This document shows, piece by piece, positions 33,032 to 40,869 of a stretch of 64,000 nucleotides of DNA. Location: the NCBI RefSeq assembly GCF_014205215.1, contig NZ_JACHNC010000001.1, forward strand, positions 3,291,001 to 3,355,000. Reading direction: 5' to 3'. Within the stretch, counting starts at the first letter, position 1; each line of letters starts with the position of its first letter. This DNA is from Actinoplanes lobatus. Lineage in GTDB: Bacteria; Actinomycetota; Actinomycetes; Mycobacteriales; Micromonosporaceae. Made by a program: the position numbers and the translations under genes. The notes below the pieces were generated by a model that saw only the letters and a list, made by a program, of their open reading frames with translations, did no database searches and was not told the origin of the DNA.

Positions 33032-33994
33032 TTACTTGATCCGGCCGTAGCCGTTCGGGGTCATGATGTCGATCGTGCGGTACAGCACGTCCCGGCCGGC
33101 GGACGGGGCGTCGATGATCTTCCCGTCGCCCACGTAGATCGCCACGTGGCCGTTGCTCCGGTAGAACACCAGATCACCGGGTTCCAGGTCGGATCGGCTG
33201 ATCCGGGCGGTGGCGCTGTACTGCGCGGCGGCGTTGTGCGGCAGGGACTTGCCCGCCGCCGCCCAGGCCGCCATGGTCAGGCCCGAGCAGTCGTACGAGC
33301 CCGGGCCGGAGTCGCCGTAGCCGTACGGCTTGCCGATCTGGTTGAACGCGAACGTGACCGCCTTGCCGGCCGAGCCCGGGATGTCCGGGATCTCGCCGGT
33401 GTAGGAGCCGGTGTCCTCCGTGGCGCTGCCGAAGGCGGCCTCGCGCATGTCGAACAGGTCCTGGAGGTCGTCCTCGATCTTGTCCTTGCGCGCCGACAGT
33501 TCCTTGACCTGTGCGGTCTGCTTGGTCTGGGTCTGGGCGAGGGCGGTCTTGCGGTCGGCGAAGGTCTGGGTCGTCTCGGTGAAGGCGTCGATGTCCTGCT
33601 GGTTCGACCGGGTGATCTGCTCGAGGAACGTCATCCGCTCCAGCAGACTCCCTTGATCCCCGCTCACCATGACGTTCACCGGGCCGACACGGCCCTGCAT
33701 GTACGTGGTGGCGGCGATGGTCTGGACCTTCTCGGTGGCCTCGGCGAGAGCCGTCTGGGCCGGCTTGAGCGAGGCCTCCAGCTTCACCGTGTCGGCCTTC
33801 GTCTTCTTCAGGTCGAGGCGCATCTTGTTGTATGACTCGGTGACGTCCTCGAGCTTCTCCGACGCTGCGTCGATCTTCTTCTTCAGCTCGCTGGCGGACG
33901 GGGCGGCGTGTGCGGCCGTCCCTCCGGACGTGGTGATCGCGAACGCCGTCAACGCGACCACGAGCGCCCGGAGCCGGGTACGGGGGTGTGGCAC
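33032..33994 (-). CDS. Secreted NlpC/P60 peptidoglycan endopeptidase with coiled-coil domain
   Basis: A 320-aa RipA-like D,L-endopeptidase. A signal peptide (about 1-31, cleavage after AAHA) precedes a long coiled coil (about 33-195: SELKKKIDAASEKLEDV ... ARKDKIEDDLQDLF). A NlpC/P60 domain (about 215-320) follows, with catalytic Cys in YDCSGLT and His in NGHVAIYVG. It should cut the gamma-D-Glu-meso-DAP bond during division, and the coiled coil probably restrains activity. GTG start at 33994. A long 5' leader (see 33995-34332) precedes it, as is common for cell-wall hydrolase genes in this phylum. Confidence 0.95.
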   Translation of the reverse strand: MPHPRTRLRALVVALTAFAITTSGGTAAHAAPSASELKKKIDAASEKLEDVTESYNKMRLDLKKTKADTVKLEASLKPAQTALAEATEKVQTIAATTYMQGRVGPVNVMVSGDQGSLLERMTFLEQITRSNQQDIDAFTETTQTFADRKTALAQTQTKQTAQVKELSARKDKIEDDLQDLFDMREAAFGSATEDTGSYTGEIPDIPGSAGKAVTFAFNQIGKPYGYGDSGPGSYDCSGLTMAAWAAAGKSLPHNAAAQYSATARISRSDLEPGDLVFYRSNGHVAIYVGDGKIIDAPSAGRDVLYRTIDIMTPNGYGRIK

Positions 33995-34332
33995 TGGTCA
34001 GGGGCCTTTCTTCCGCTTGGCCGCCCACCGGGTCGGCGGGAGAGCAGGGCTGGAAGAGAGGCCCTGTCCGCGTTTGCTCCCGGCCCGGTTCACGGCGGCC
34101 GCCGCCCGTGGGGTGGGGCGCCGGATCGCCGCGCGTCATTCGGCGGCGTTGGCCGGCGCCACCCGAGGGGTTGTGGCTGCGGACCGGACCAACCGCATTA
34201 ACCTATCGGCGGAAGAAAAGAAATCAAGGCCTGACCGAGTGATTTTTACCAATAGCCGGGATCGCGTCATTAATCCCGATAACGGGCTGTTATTTGCTCG
34301 CCGCTGAGCGTTATTACGACGCGATAAACGGA
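33995..34332 (-). other. Long 5' leader of the endopeptidase gene with its probable promoter
   Basis: 338 bp without a gene. On the minus strand TTGATT (34227-34222), 16 bp, TAGGTT (34205-34200) looks like a promoter, giving a 5' untranslated region of about 195 nt rich in inverted repeats. The distal part (34205-34330) is the most AT-rich stretch in the window. I could not find the conserved core of the c-di-AMP (ydaO) riboswitch. Confidence 0.45.
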
Positions 34333-34653
34333 CTATTCGCTCAGGGCCGGTTCGGCGGCCGGGACCCAGTGCCGGGTCACCTGACGTTCGGCCCAGAACG
34401 AGAAGAACGGGATGGTGCCGGCCAGCATGACGAGGACCATCCGGCCGAACGGCCACTTGGCGCGGCGGGCCAGGTCGAAACTGCAGACCAGGTAGACCAT
34501 GTAGAGGAAGCCGTGGAACGGGCCCACCGTCTCGACCACGATCGGGTTGCCGGACGGGCCGTACTTGAGCGGCATGCCGACCACGACGAGGACGATCAGG
34601 ACCACGCCGACGATCCAGGCGATGATCCGGTAACGGGTGAGGGCTCCCTGCAC
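34333..34653 (-). CDS. DUF3817 integral membrane protein
   Basis: A 106-aa protein with three hydrophobic segments (YRIIAWIVGVVLIVLVVVGM, VVETVGPFHGFLYMVYLVC, MVLVMLAGTIPFFSFWAE). The pattern GPFHGFLYMVYL and PFFSFWAER is characteristic of the DUF3817 family, found widely in actinobacteria and in YdzA-like proteins. Function unknown. It is followed on the same strand by the NlpC/P60 leader, and preceded 24 bp upstream by another small membrane protein gene. Confidence 0.85.
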   Translation of the reverse strand: MQGALTRYRIIAWIVGVVLIVLVVVGMPLKYGPSGNPIVVETVGPFHGFLYMVYLVCSFDLARRAKWPFGRMVLVMLAGTIPFFSFWAERQVTRHWVPAAEPALSE

Positions 34654-34677
34654 GGCGGGTGACTCCTTGATCGGTAT

Positions 34678-35100
34678 CTACTGGGGGATGCGGCCGGGGT
34701 AATCGGCGGGGCGGGCGCCCGGGTTCGCGGTGAGCCAGGCCAGATAGTCGTTGTACGCGTCGAGCTCCGGATCCGCCTCGGCGGGCGCCGCCGGACGGGA
34801 GCCCACCCGGACCGGGCGGCCCAGGGTGACCGCGGAACCCGGAGCGGGCGACGGGGCCGGCTCCTCCGGGGCGGTCAGCGGCTCACCGGCCGCCTTGCGA
34901 CGGGCCACCTGGATCTCACGGACCCAGATGAAGACGACGAAGCCCCCGAAGACCGGCCACTGGAACATGTAGCCCCAGCTGATCGCGTTGCCGTCGGCGG
35001 CGCGACTGAACTGCCACCAGCCGAGAGCCAGGCAGCCCGCGGTCAGCACGATCGCGAGCAGATGCCGGGCCATCCACGCCGGAGTCCACAGCCCTTTCAT
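34678..35100 (-). CDS. Small two-helix membrane protein, actinobacterial, function unknown
   Basis: A 140-aa protein. It starts [19 protein letters not shown] and has two membrane helices ([19 protein letters not shown] and [19 protein letters not shown]). The WxxRH...LGWWQ pattern recalls the first helix of SURF1-like cytochrome oxidase assembly proteins, but the SURF1 domain is missing; instead a disordered cytoplasmic tail follows, closing with [16 protein letters not shown]. Homologues often sit beside DUF3817 genes, as here (24 bp spacing), so the two probably form an operon. Confidence 0.75.
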   Translation of the reverse strand: MKGLWTPAWMARHLLAIVLTAGCLALGWWQFSRAADGNAISWGYMFQWPVFGGFVVFIWVREIQVARRKAAGEPLTAPEEPAPSPAPGSAVTLGRPVRVGSRPAAPAEADPELDAYNDYLAWLTANPGARPADYPGRIPQ

Positions 35101-35184
35101 GACCCGAGCGTACCGGCGGGTTTGGCGGGCGCACGCATGGGCAACCCGTGCTCACTGGCGGATTGACGCGAACGGAGACGGACG

Positions 35185-35436
35185 ATGATGGAAGCGCGGT
35201 TGGAGCAGGGGGCGATGGTGAATTTCGACATCGGCATCGACCCCGCGGGCCTGGCCGACGACGACCTCTTCCGGGAGCTGGCGAGCCTCTACCGAACCCG
35301 GTTGCAGACGCTGCGGCACGGGCCGGACGCGGCACTCGAGAACCACTTCAAGCGCACTGCCGAGCTGGAGACCGAGTACATGGCGCGCAAACCGGGCCGC
35401 GAGGTCGACCCGGACCGGCTCACCCAGGACTTCTGA
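35185..35436 (+). CDS. DUF6158-type small conserved protein
   Basis: An 83-aa soluble protein. The core IDPAGLADDDLFRELASLYR followed by TRLQTLRHGPDAALENHFKR and ELETEYMARKPGREVDPDR matches a small helical family that is common in actinobacteria and annotated as DUF6158. No function is known. ATG at 35185 (or the adjacent ATG 35188) behind GGAGACGGA. Divergent from the two-helix membrane protein gene. Confidence 0.8.
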   Translation: MMEARLEQGAMVNFDIGIDPAGLADDDLFRELASLYRTRLQTLRHGPDAALENHFKRTAELETEYMARKPGREVDPDRLTQDF

Positions 35437-35460
35437 CGGTCCGTGGGTGGCTGGGCCGGG

Positions 35461-35661
35461 TCACACGTTGATGGCACGCAGCGCCTCGGCGGCCTCGTCC
35501 TGGGCGTACTCGCCCTCGGGCAGGGCGTCGACGCGCGTCAGGGCGGCCGCCGGAAGGTTCGCGGCGATCGCCCGCCGTCGCAAGTCTCCGCTGGTCAGCC
35601 GCTCCTGGGCGTCGTAGGCCGCGTCCAGGAAGGTGTCCAGCTCTCGGATGTCGTCGGTCAC
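35461..35661 (-). CDS. DUF2795-like small protein
   Basis: A 66-aa protein starting at GTG 35661. LTSGDLRRRAIAANLPAAAL and VDALPEGEYAQDEAAEALR resemble the DUF2795 pattern, in which a helix pair is followed by a LP(D/E)xEY element. Function unknown; members are short and acidic. Longer upstream reading frame to 35718 is possible but unlikely. It converges with the DUF6158-type gene, separated by 24 bp. Confidence 0.6.
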   Translation of the reverse strand: MTDDIRELDTFLDAAYDAQERLTSGDLRRRAIAANLPAAALTRVDALPEGEYAQDEAAEALRAINV

Positions 35662-35944
35662 GGCGGGTGGACTACCCGGGCCGGGTGCGGCCAAACCCGC
35701 GGCTGTAATCCAGGTCACAGAAGCTCACGGAATCATGGGCCGGTGCCGACGGTTGTGAACGGATGCCGGTGTGCCCAGTGTCCCCGGGCCTCACCCAACG
35801 CCTGCACGGAATTCCGTTCGGCTGGAGCCGTGTTGAGCCACTCGCCGCGAGGCGACCTGCACACCGGCCTCCGCGTCCGCCCTCCCGGTCTCACCGGGAG
35901 GGCGTCGCGGTTTTCCGGGCCACTTGTGGGGTACCTGCCCGCAC
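35662..35944. other. Gene-poor gap with an orphan terminator
   Basis: 283 bp in which I see no convincing gene. A cysteine-rich plus-strand frame (near 35742-35830) exists but has no start or family support. The strong hairpin at 35878-35904 is the main signal. Confidence 0.4.
35878..35914 (+). terminator. Orphan terminator hairpin
   Basis: A 12-bp perfect stem (35878-35889 with 35893-35904), 3-nt loop, followed by TCGCGGTTTT. No annotated plus-strand gene ends just upstream, so it may terminate a small RNA or an unrecognised gene. Confidence 0.65.
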
Positions 35945-36148
35945 ATGACCGACGATCGCATCGGCCGGCGCGCCGCGAACCTGTTTCCGGAAGAGTCCGC
36001 GACCGGCAGCGCCGACCCGGAATCCCAGGCCGAAGCGGTGCTCGCCGAATCCGGCGAGCGTGAGTACGACCCCGGAGCGACCCCTGACCCGTTCCTCGAA
36101 AAACGTCATTCTGACGAGACGGTTTATTCCGGCAACACCCCCCATTAG
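35945..36148 (+). CDS. Small acidic conserved actinobacterial protein
   Basis: A 67-aa protein, MTDDRIGRRAANLFPEESA, then SQAEAVLAESGEREYDPGA and a closing RHSDETVYSGN. The 'AE(A/E)xLxESxER' segment with a C-terminal S-E/D-E-T motif recurs in many tiny actinobacterial proteins of unknown function. The ATG at 35945 may be leaderless. It is followed after 49 bp by the GAF-ANTAR gene on the same strand. Confidence 0.6.
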   Translation: MTDDRIGRRAANLFPEESATGSADPESQAEAVLAESGEREYDPGATPDPFLEKRHSDETVYSGNTPH

Positions 36149-36197
36149 GGGCACCTCGTGGCGCGCTTTTCCGGATAGACGTGGCAATATCCCTCGG

Positions 36198-37016
36198 GTG
36201 TCCGCACCGAAACGACGTGTCCCCGCCGCGCAGCGTGGCGCCCGGCTGACCCGGCGCACCCCCGCAGATGGCACGATCCAGCCGTCACGCCGTGGGAGCG
36301 CCCGGCGCTCGTCCCGGTACTCCGGAGCGCCATCCACCGGTCCGCACCCGGTGGAACTGGCCGGGCTGCTGCACGAGCTGACCGTCCGGCTGCTCGCCGC
36401 CGATTCGCTCACCCAGGCGCTCGACCGGCTCGCCGCGTTCGCGGCGGGGGCACTGCCAGGCGTGGTCCGCTGCTCGGTCGCCCTGATCGGTGAGGGTGGG
36501 CCGCTCACCGGGGCCGCCGCCGGCTCCGCGGGCGAGGCCTTCGACCAGCTTCAGTACGCGGGAAGCGCCGGCCCGGGACTCGAAGCGGCCCGGACGCGTA
36601 CGGTGGTGACCTCCGTGGATCTGCCGGCCGACGAGCGCTGGCCACAGCTGCACGCCGCGGCCCGGGCCGACGGGCTCGCCGCGGTCGCCGCGGTCCCGCT
36701 CGACGTGCGGCGCAGCGCGGTCGGGGCGCTCAGTGTCTACCCGGACCGGGCCGGTGAGGTGGACCCCGAAGTGCTGGTGACCGCGATGGCGCTGGCCGGG
36801 CAGGCGGAGGTGCTGCTCGGCGAGCTGCACCGGCGGGAGGCGCTCACCGAGGGCGCCGAGGTGGACCGCGCGGTCGGCGTGATCATCGCGCAGCGCGGCT
36901 GCGGCGTGCAGGAGGCCTACGCCGTCCTCCAGGAGAGTGCCCAGCGCCTCGGCCTGGACCGGAGCACGGTCGCCGGCCGCCTGGTCGCCGCAGCCGCACG
37001 GAATGCGGGAACCTAG
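36198..37016 (+). CDS. GAF and ANTAR domain RNA-binding antiterminator
   Basis: A 272-aa regulator. A basic, disordered N-terminus (about 1-50) leads to a GAF domain (about 55-205: ELTVRLLAADSLTQALDRLA, then DLPADERWP and AVPLDVRRSAVGALSVY). A C-terminal ANTAR domain (about 215-270) reads VDRAVGVIIAQRGCGVQEAY with the trailing helix STVAGRLVAA. ANTAR proteins bind paired RNA hairpins and prevent transcription termination in response to GAF-sensed signals. Start GTG 36198, with CAATAT 7 nt upstream, looks leaderless. The end overlaps the convergent mhuD by 4 bp. Confidence 0.88.
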   Translation: MSAPKRRVPAAQRGARLTRRTPADGTIQPSRRGSARRSSRYSGAPSTGPHPVELAGLLHELTVRLLAADSLTQALDRLAAFAAGALPGVVRCSVALIGEGGPLTGAAAGSAGEAFDQLQYAGSAGPGLEAARTRTVVTSVDLPADERWPQLHAAARADGLAAVAAVPLDVRRSAVGALSVYPDRAGEVDPEVLVTAMALAGQAEVLLGELHRREALTEGAEVDRAVGVIIAQRGCGVQEAYAVLQESAQRLGLDRSTVAGRLVAAAARNAGT

Positions 37017-37318
37017 GCCTTCTCCACCTGCTGGACCACCTCGAACTCGAGGAGGGAGGCGCCGGTCGCCACGGGCTTGGCGCGCTCGCCGGCGTGTGCG
37101 GCCTTGGCGTCGCCGTTCGCCCAGTTCTGGAAGGCCTCCTCGCTCTCCCAGCGGGTGTACACGAAGTAGCGGGTCTCGCCGGCGACCGGGCGCAGCAGCT
37201 CGAAGCCGAGGAAACCGGGCGAGTTCTCGACCGCGCCGTGCCGGGCGGCGAACCGCTTCTCCAGTTCGGGGCCGGCGCCCTCGGGGACCTCGATCGCGTT
37301 GATCTTCACAACAGCCAT
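37013..37318 (-). CDS. mhuD: Haem-degrading monooxygenase MhuD-like (IsdG/ABM fold)
   Basis: A 101-aa antibiotic-biosynthesis-monooxygenase fold protein. From memory it is close to Mycobacterium tuberculosis MhuD along its whole length: VVKINAIEVPEGAGPELEKR, AVENSPGFLGFELLRPV, WESEEAFQNWANG, and GASLLEFEVV. The key residues of that enzyme are present: the Asn of KINAIEV and the haem-ligand His of AAHAGERA. MhuD opens haem to mycobilin and frees iron without releasing CO. No haem-uptake genes flank it here. ATG at 37318. Confidence 0.92.
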   Translation of the reverse strand: MAVVKINAIEVPEGAGPELEKRFAARHGAVENSPGFLGFELLRPVAGETRYFVYTRWESEEAFQNWANGDAKAAHAGERAKPVATGASLLEFEVVQQVEKA

Positions 37319-37361
37319 GTGGTCACGCTACTGCGCCTGCCTGAGAAGGCGGCGGAGGCCG

Positions 37362-37393
37362 GGGGTACGGGCGGGTGCTCCCACCCGTACCCC
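37362..37393 (-). terminator. Terminator of the DHA2 exporter gene
   Basis: A 14-bp stem with one C-A mismatch (37362-37375 with 37380-37393) around TGCT, 11 bp after the exporter's stop and before mhuD. Confidence 0.8.
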
Positions 37394-37404
37394 GAAGGTT
37401 TGAT

Positions 37405-39039
37405 CTAAGCGGGACCGTCGCCGGTGGCCTGGAGCTCGTCCTCGGCGCGGGCCTGCTGCGCGGAGCGCTGCGACAGCGGCAGCTCCGGCAGGAAGAAGAC
37501 CACGATCAGGCCGATGATCATCACGAAGAACGCGATCAGGTAGACGACGTGCACGCTCTCGGCGAAGCCGACCTTGAACGGGTGGGCGATCACGTCGGAC
37601 AGCCGGCTCAGGAACGAGGTGTCGGCGAGGCCGGCGCCGCCCATGGCGGTCTTGAGCAGCTCGCCCTGGGACGGGTCGGAGGCCAGTGCCTGCTGGAACT
37701 CGGGTGTCGCCCGGGCCGAGGCGTAGGCGTCCTTGATGTTGCCGGGCAGCACGTTGAACAGCACCGACAGGAAGACCGCGGTGCCGAGCGTGCCACCCAT
37801 CGAGCGGAAGAAGGTGACCGCGCCGGTGGCGGTGCCGATCTCGCGGGGCGAGACGGCGTTCTGCACGGCGGTGATCATCGGCTGCATGTTGCTGCCCAGG
37901 CCGAGGCCCATCAGCACCATGACCAGCATGGTCCGCCAGAGCGGGGTGTCCGCGCCGATCAGCGAGAAGAGGAACAGCGCGACGACCATGAAGACGCTGC
38001 CGACGATCGGGAAGATGCGGTAGCGGCCGGTCCTCGAGATCAGCTGGCCGGAGATGATCGAGCCACCCATGATGCCGAAAACGAACGGGATCATCTGGAG
38101 ACCGGCCAGCGTGGCCGAGGAGCCCTTCACGATCTGGAGGTAGAGCGGAACGGTCATCAGACCGCCGAACATCGCCATGCCGAGGATGGTGCTGGCGGTG
38201 ACGCCGACCGCGACGGTGCGCTTGCCCAGCAGGGCGAGCGGCAGCAGGGCCTCGTCCTTGTAGGCCCGTTCGGCCAGCACGAAACCGATCAGGCCGATCA
38301 CACCGATCACGTAGCAGAGGATCGAGCGGCCGGAGGACCAGCCCCACTCCCGGCCCTGCTCGGCGACGGTCAGCAGCGGGACCAGGCAGAGGATCAGGGT
38401 GAGCGCGCCGGGCCAGTCGATCCGGTGGTCGACGCGGTGGTGCGGCAGGTGCAGCACCCGGGCGACGACCGCCATGGCGGCCAGGCCGATCGGCACGTTG
38501 ATGTAGAACACCCAGCGCCAGCCGTCGGTCCAGAGGATCTGGTCGGCGCCCGCGAAGAAGCCGCCCAGAATCGGGCCGAGGACGCTCGCGGTGCCGAAGA
38601 CGGCCAGGAAGAAGCCCTGGTACTTGGCACGCTCACGGGGCGGGACGATGTCACCGATGATCGCCAGAGCGAGCGACATCAGGCCACCGGCGCCGAGGCC
38701 CTGGATGGCCCGGAAGGCGGCCAGCTGCCACATGTTCTCGGACAGGCCGCACAGGAACGAGCCGAAGATGAAGATGCCGATGGCGAGCAGGAAGAAGGGC
38801 CGCCGGCCGTAGATGTCGGAGAGCTTGCCGTACAGCGGCGTGGAGATGGTCGAGGTGATCAGGAAGGCGGTGGTGGCCCAGGCCTGCAGGTCGAAGCCTT
38901 GCAGGTCGTCGGCGATGGTCCGGGTCGCCGTCGCCATGATCGTCTGATCGAGCGCGGCGAGGAACATGCCCATCATCAGCCCGCCGAGGATCGTCAGGAT
39001 CTGGCGGTGGGTGAACTCCACCGGTTTGGCGTGAGTCAC
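37405..39039 (-). CDS. DHA2-family (EmrB/QacA) multidrug MFS exporter
   Basis: A 544-aa transporter with about 14 transmembrane helices. Motif A is GKLSDIYGRRP, motif C GPILGGFFAG, and LDQTIMATATRTIADDL in helix 1 is the DHA2 D1 signature. These proteins expel cationic drugs or lipids using the proton gradient. It starts at GTG 39039, which overlaps the stop of the upstream MarR gene by 4 bp (GTGA), so repressor and pump are translated together, a standard self-regulated resistance operon. Confidence 0.93.
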   Translation of the reverse strand: MTHAKPVEFTHRQILTILGGLMMGMFLAALDQTIMATATRTIADDLQGFDLQAWATTAFLITSTISTPLYGKLSDIYGRRPFFLLAIGIFIFGSFLCGLSENMWQLAAFRAIQGLGAGGLMSLALAIIGDIVPPRERAKYQGFFLAVFGTASVLGPILGGFFAGADQILWTDGWRWVFYINVPIGLAAMAVVARVLHLPHHRVDHRIDWPGALTLILCLVPLLTVAEQGREWGWSSGRSILCYVIGVIGLIGFVLAERAYKDEALLPLALLGKRTVAVGVTASTILGMAMFGGLMTVPLYLQIVKGSSATLAGLQMIPFVFGIMGGSIISGQLISRTGRYRIFPIVGSVFMVVALFLFSLIGADTPLWRTMLVMVLMGLGLGSNMQPMITAVQNAVSPREIGTATGAVTFFRSMGGTLGTAVFLSVLFNVLPGNIKDAYASARATPEFQQALASDPSQGELLKTAMGGAGLADTSFLSRLSDVIAHPFKVGFAESVHVVYLIAFFVMIIGLIVVFFLPELPLSQRSAQQARAEDELQATGDGPA

Positions 39040-39509
39040 GCAGGCTCCCGTTGGGGTGTGGTCGGGTCGGTGCGCAGCAGCGCCTCGACCGCGTGGTTGA
39101 ACTCTTCGAACAGGTCGGTGAAGGCGGTGATCCGCTCGGCCGGCCAGTCGGCGAGGGCCCTCTCGAGCATCGCCGCACGGACTTCGCGCACCCGCTCGCA
39201 CGCCTGCACCCCGGCCTCGGTGACGGCCAGCCGCGAGGCACGGCCGTCCGCCGGATCCGCCTCCCGGCGGGCCAGGCCGGCCCTGACGAGCTGGGCGGCC
39301 TGACGGCTGACCGTCGAGGGATCGGCCTGCTTGAACTCCGCGAGATCGGTGACTCGCATCGGGCCCATCGCACGCAACGGCGGCAGCAGCATCAGCGCGG
39401 AGAACTCGGCGCCGAGATCCTCGGTCTTGAACATGCCCCGGAATCGCGCGCCCATCCGGACCAACCGCGCGATCTCGTCGCCGAGGCGGGTGGATTCCTG
39501 TTCATGCAC
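39036..39509 (-). CDS. MarR-family transcriptional regulator
   Basis: A 157-aa MarR protein. The winged helix covers about 40-110: LRAMGPMRVTDLAEFKQADP, then STVSRQAAQLVRAGLARR and the wing EADPADGRASRLAVTEAG. GTG 39509 is chosen because GGAGG lies 6 nt upstream. The adjacent palindromes at 39535-39555 are its likely operator, so it should repress itself and the DHA2 exporter until a phenolic or drug ligand binds. Confidence 0.92.
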   Translation of the reverse strand: MHEQESTRLGDEIARLVRMGARFRGMFKTEDLGAEFSALMLLPPLRAMGPMRVTDLAEFKQADPSTVSRQAAQLVRAGLARREADPADGRASRLAVTEAGVQACERVREVRAAMLERALADWPAERITAFTDLFEEFNHAVEALLRTDPTTPQREPA

Positions 39510-39534
39510 TCGCGGCCTCCAGAGGGAATATGTG

Positions 39535-39555
39535 TGTAGCCTACAACTTGTTGTA
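39535..39555. promoter_or_regulatory. Overlapping palindromes, probable MarR operator
   Basis: TGTAG-C-CTACA (39535-39545) and TACAAC-TT-GTTGTA (39542-39555) share the half-site TACAA. They lie 26 bp upstream of the MarR start, where binding would block transcription of the marR-exporter operon. Confidence 0.65.
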
Positions 39556-39559
39556 CGAC

Positions 39560-40159
39560 TCAACTACCTTTGAGTCGCCACACCCCGGTGACCAGGGACT
39601 CGGCGTCCTCGAGAGCGGCCGGAACCGGCACCACGTACTCGGTGACCAGGTCGAAGAGATGCCCGGGAAAGAAGCCGCGGCCCGGGTCGCCGACCAGCAC
39701 GGTCGCGCCCGCCCGGCGGGCCGCGCGCAGGGTGGCGACCATCTTCGGGGTGACCGTGGGGCTGTAGAAGACGTCCCCGGCGAGCACCACCTGCGGATCG
39801 TCGAGGTGGCCCACCAGGGACAGGCCGTTCGCCGACGCGTTGCGGTGGGCGGCCTCGACGGCGGCCGGGTCGATGTCCGTCACGGCCACCGCGGCGGCGC
39901 CGCGGTAGGCGGCGGCGATCGCGGCCACCCCGGAGCCGGTGGCCACGTCGAGCACGCGACGGCCGGCCACCTCGTCCGGATGGTCCAGCAGGAAACGGGC
40001 CAGCGCCTGCCCGCCGGCCCAGGCGAACGCCCAGAACGGGGGCGGCAGGTCGCTACGGAACTCGCCGCCGGTCAGATCGAACAGGCCGACCGGGCGGTTC
40101 ACCAGGAACAGGGAGATCTCCGGGGCCAGTGGCACCGGCGTCAGGGTGGTGGGCAGCAC
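39560..40159 (-). CDS. Class I SAM-dependent methyltransferase, ETFB/NNMT-like
   Basis: A 199-aa methyltransferase. The SAM motif I is VLDVATGSGVAAIAAAYRGA with the acidic loop end AVTDIDPAA, motif IV is VVLAGDVFYS, and PPFWAFAWAGGQALARFLLD precedes motif I. That W-x-F-x-W-x-(G)-Q-x-L segment is typical of the METTL20 (ETF-beta lysine) and related small protein methyltransferases. The target is unknown. GTG start 40159, 18 bp after the small SARP gene on the same strand; it ends 4 bp before the MarR operator. Confidence 0.85.
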   Translation of the reverse strand: MLPTTLTPVPLAPEISLFLVNRPVGLFDLTGGEFRSDLPPPFWAFAWAGGQALARFLLDHPDEVAGRRVLDVATGSGVAAIAAAYRGAAAVAVTDIDPAAVEAAHRNASANGLSLVGHLDDPQVVLAGDVFYSPTVTPKMVATLRAARRAGATVLVGDPGRGFFPGHLFDLVTEYVVPVPAALEDAESLVTGVWRLKGS

Positions 40160-40177
40160 CCCGTGATTGTGCTGGTC

Positions 40178-40663
40178 CTACCGGATCGGCTGCGGGGCGC
40201 TTGCCATGATCAGTTTGGCGCGGTACTCGGCACGGGCCTCGGCGGCCCAGGGCGCGTCCTCGTCCTCCAGCAGCGGACGCGACGCCAGCACTTCGGCGGC
40301 GGCCAGCGGGCGGGTGGCCCGGTCCGCGGAACGGCCGGACGCCACGGTGAGCAGCTGATCGAAGGTGGCGGCGTCGACGTGCACCCGATCGGGGTCCAGC
40401 CGGAACGTGCCCCGGCGGCCGGTGATCACCGACTCCCGGTCCCGGACGCCCGGCTCCAGACGGTCCCGCAGCACCGCCAGATCCGACTTGACCGTGGCCG
40501 GGGCGACACTTAGCGTGTCGGCCAGCTCCACAAGCGACCGGCCTCCGCGCAGCGCCAGGAGCGCGAGCAGATGACGGGGCCGGGCGCCGCCGAAGTCCTC
40601 CCCGGAGAGGACGATGCCGCGGGTCCGGACCTCGATCGGGCCGAAGAGCTGGATGTCGAACAT
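40178..40663 (-). CDS. Shortened SARP-like DNA-binding protein
   Basis: A 161-aa protein beginning MFDIQLFGPIEVRTRG, the usual opening of SARP/AfsR regulators. An OmpR-type winged helix covers about 1-95 (HLLALLALRGGRSLVELADT, then VAPATVKSDLAVLRDRL and ITGRRGTFRLD). The following DAATFDQLLTVAS starts a BTAD domain, but only about 55 residues remain where 150 are normal. It may be a naturally minimal regulator or a decayed one. ATG 40663. It is divergent from the NarL-type regulator and upstream of the methyltransferase. Confidence 0.75.
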   Translation of the reverse strand: MFDIQLFGPIEVRTRGIVLSGEDFGGARPRHLLALLALRGGRSLVELADTLSVAPATVKSDLAVLRDRLEPGVRDRESVITGRRGTFRLDPDRVHVDAATFDQLLTVASGRSADRATRPLAAAEVLASRPLLEDEDAPWAAEARAEYRAKLIMASAPQPIR

Positions 40664-40869
40664 GATCCAGAACTCTGCTTGTCCGGCGTCCGTGGCGGCA
40701 AGCCCCAAAGCGAGGGGGTGAGTCGGCCGAACGACGGGGCATCCGGTCCGCTCGGAGGCAACCGGTCGTCGGCCGTACCGGCGGGCAGCCTGTTGGTAGG
40801 TCGGGTGTTCCTTCGGGTAATCCTTAGACTGCGCGGAGCCCGACGGGGGCGGACTGAGGAAGGTGACGT

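Noticed and set aside
33995..34193. c-di-AMP (ydaO/yuaA) riboswitch before the NlpC/P60 gene
   Set aside because: Position and length fit and ACCCGGTGGGCGG resembles part of the 3' core, but the remaining conserved core (such as the GACAGCT segment) is missing, so I do not annotate it.
35443..36063. A 206-codon plus-strand frame covering the DUF2795-like gene and the gap
   Set aside because: Mixed composition, crosses a terminator hairpin and overlaps better-supported genes on both strands.
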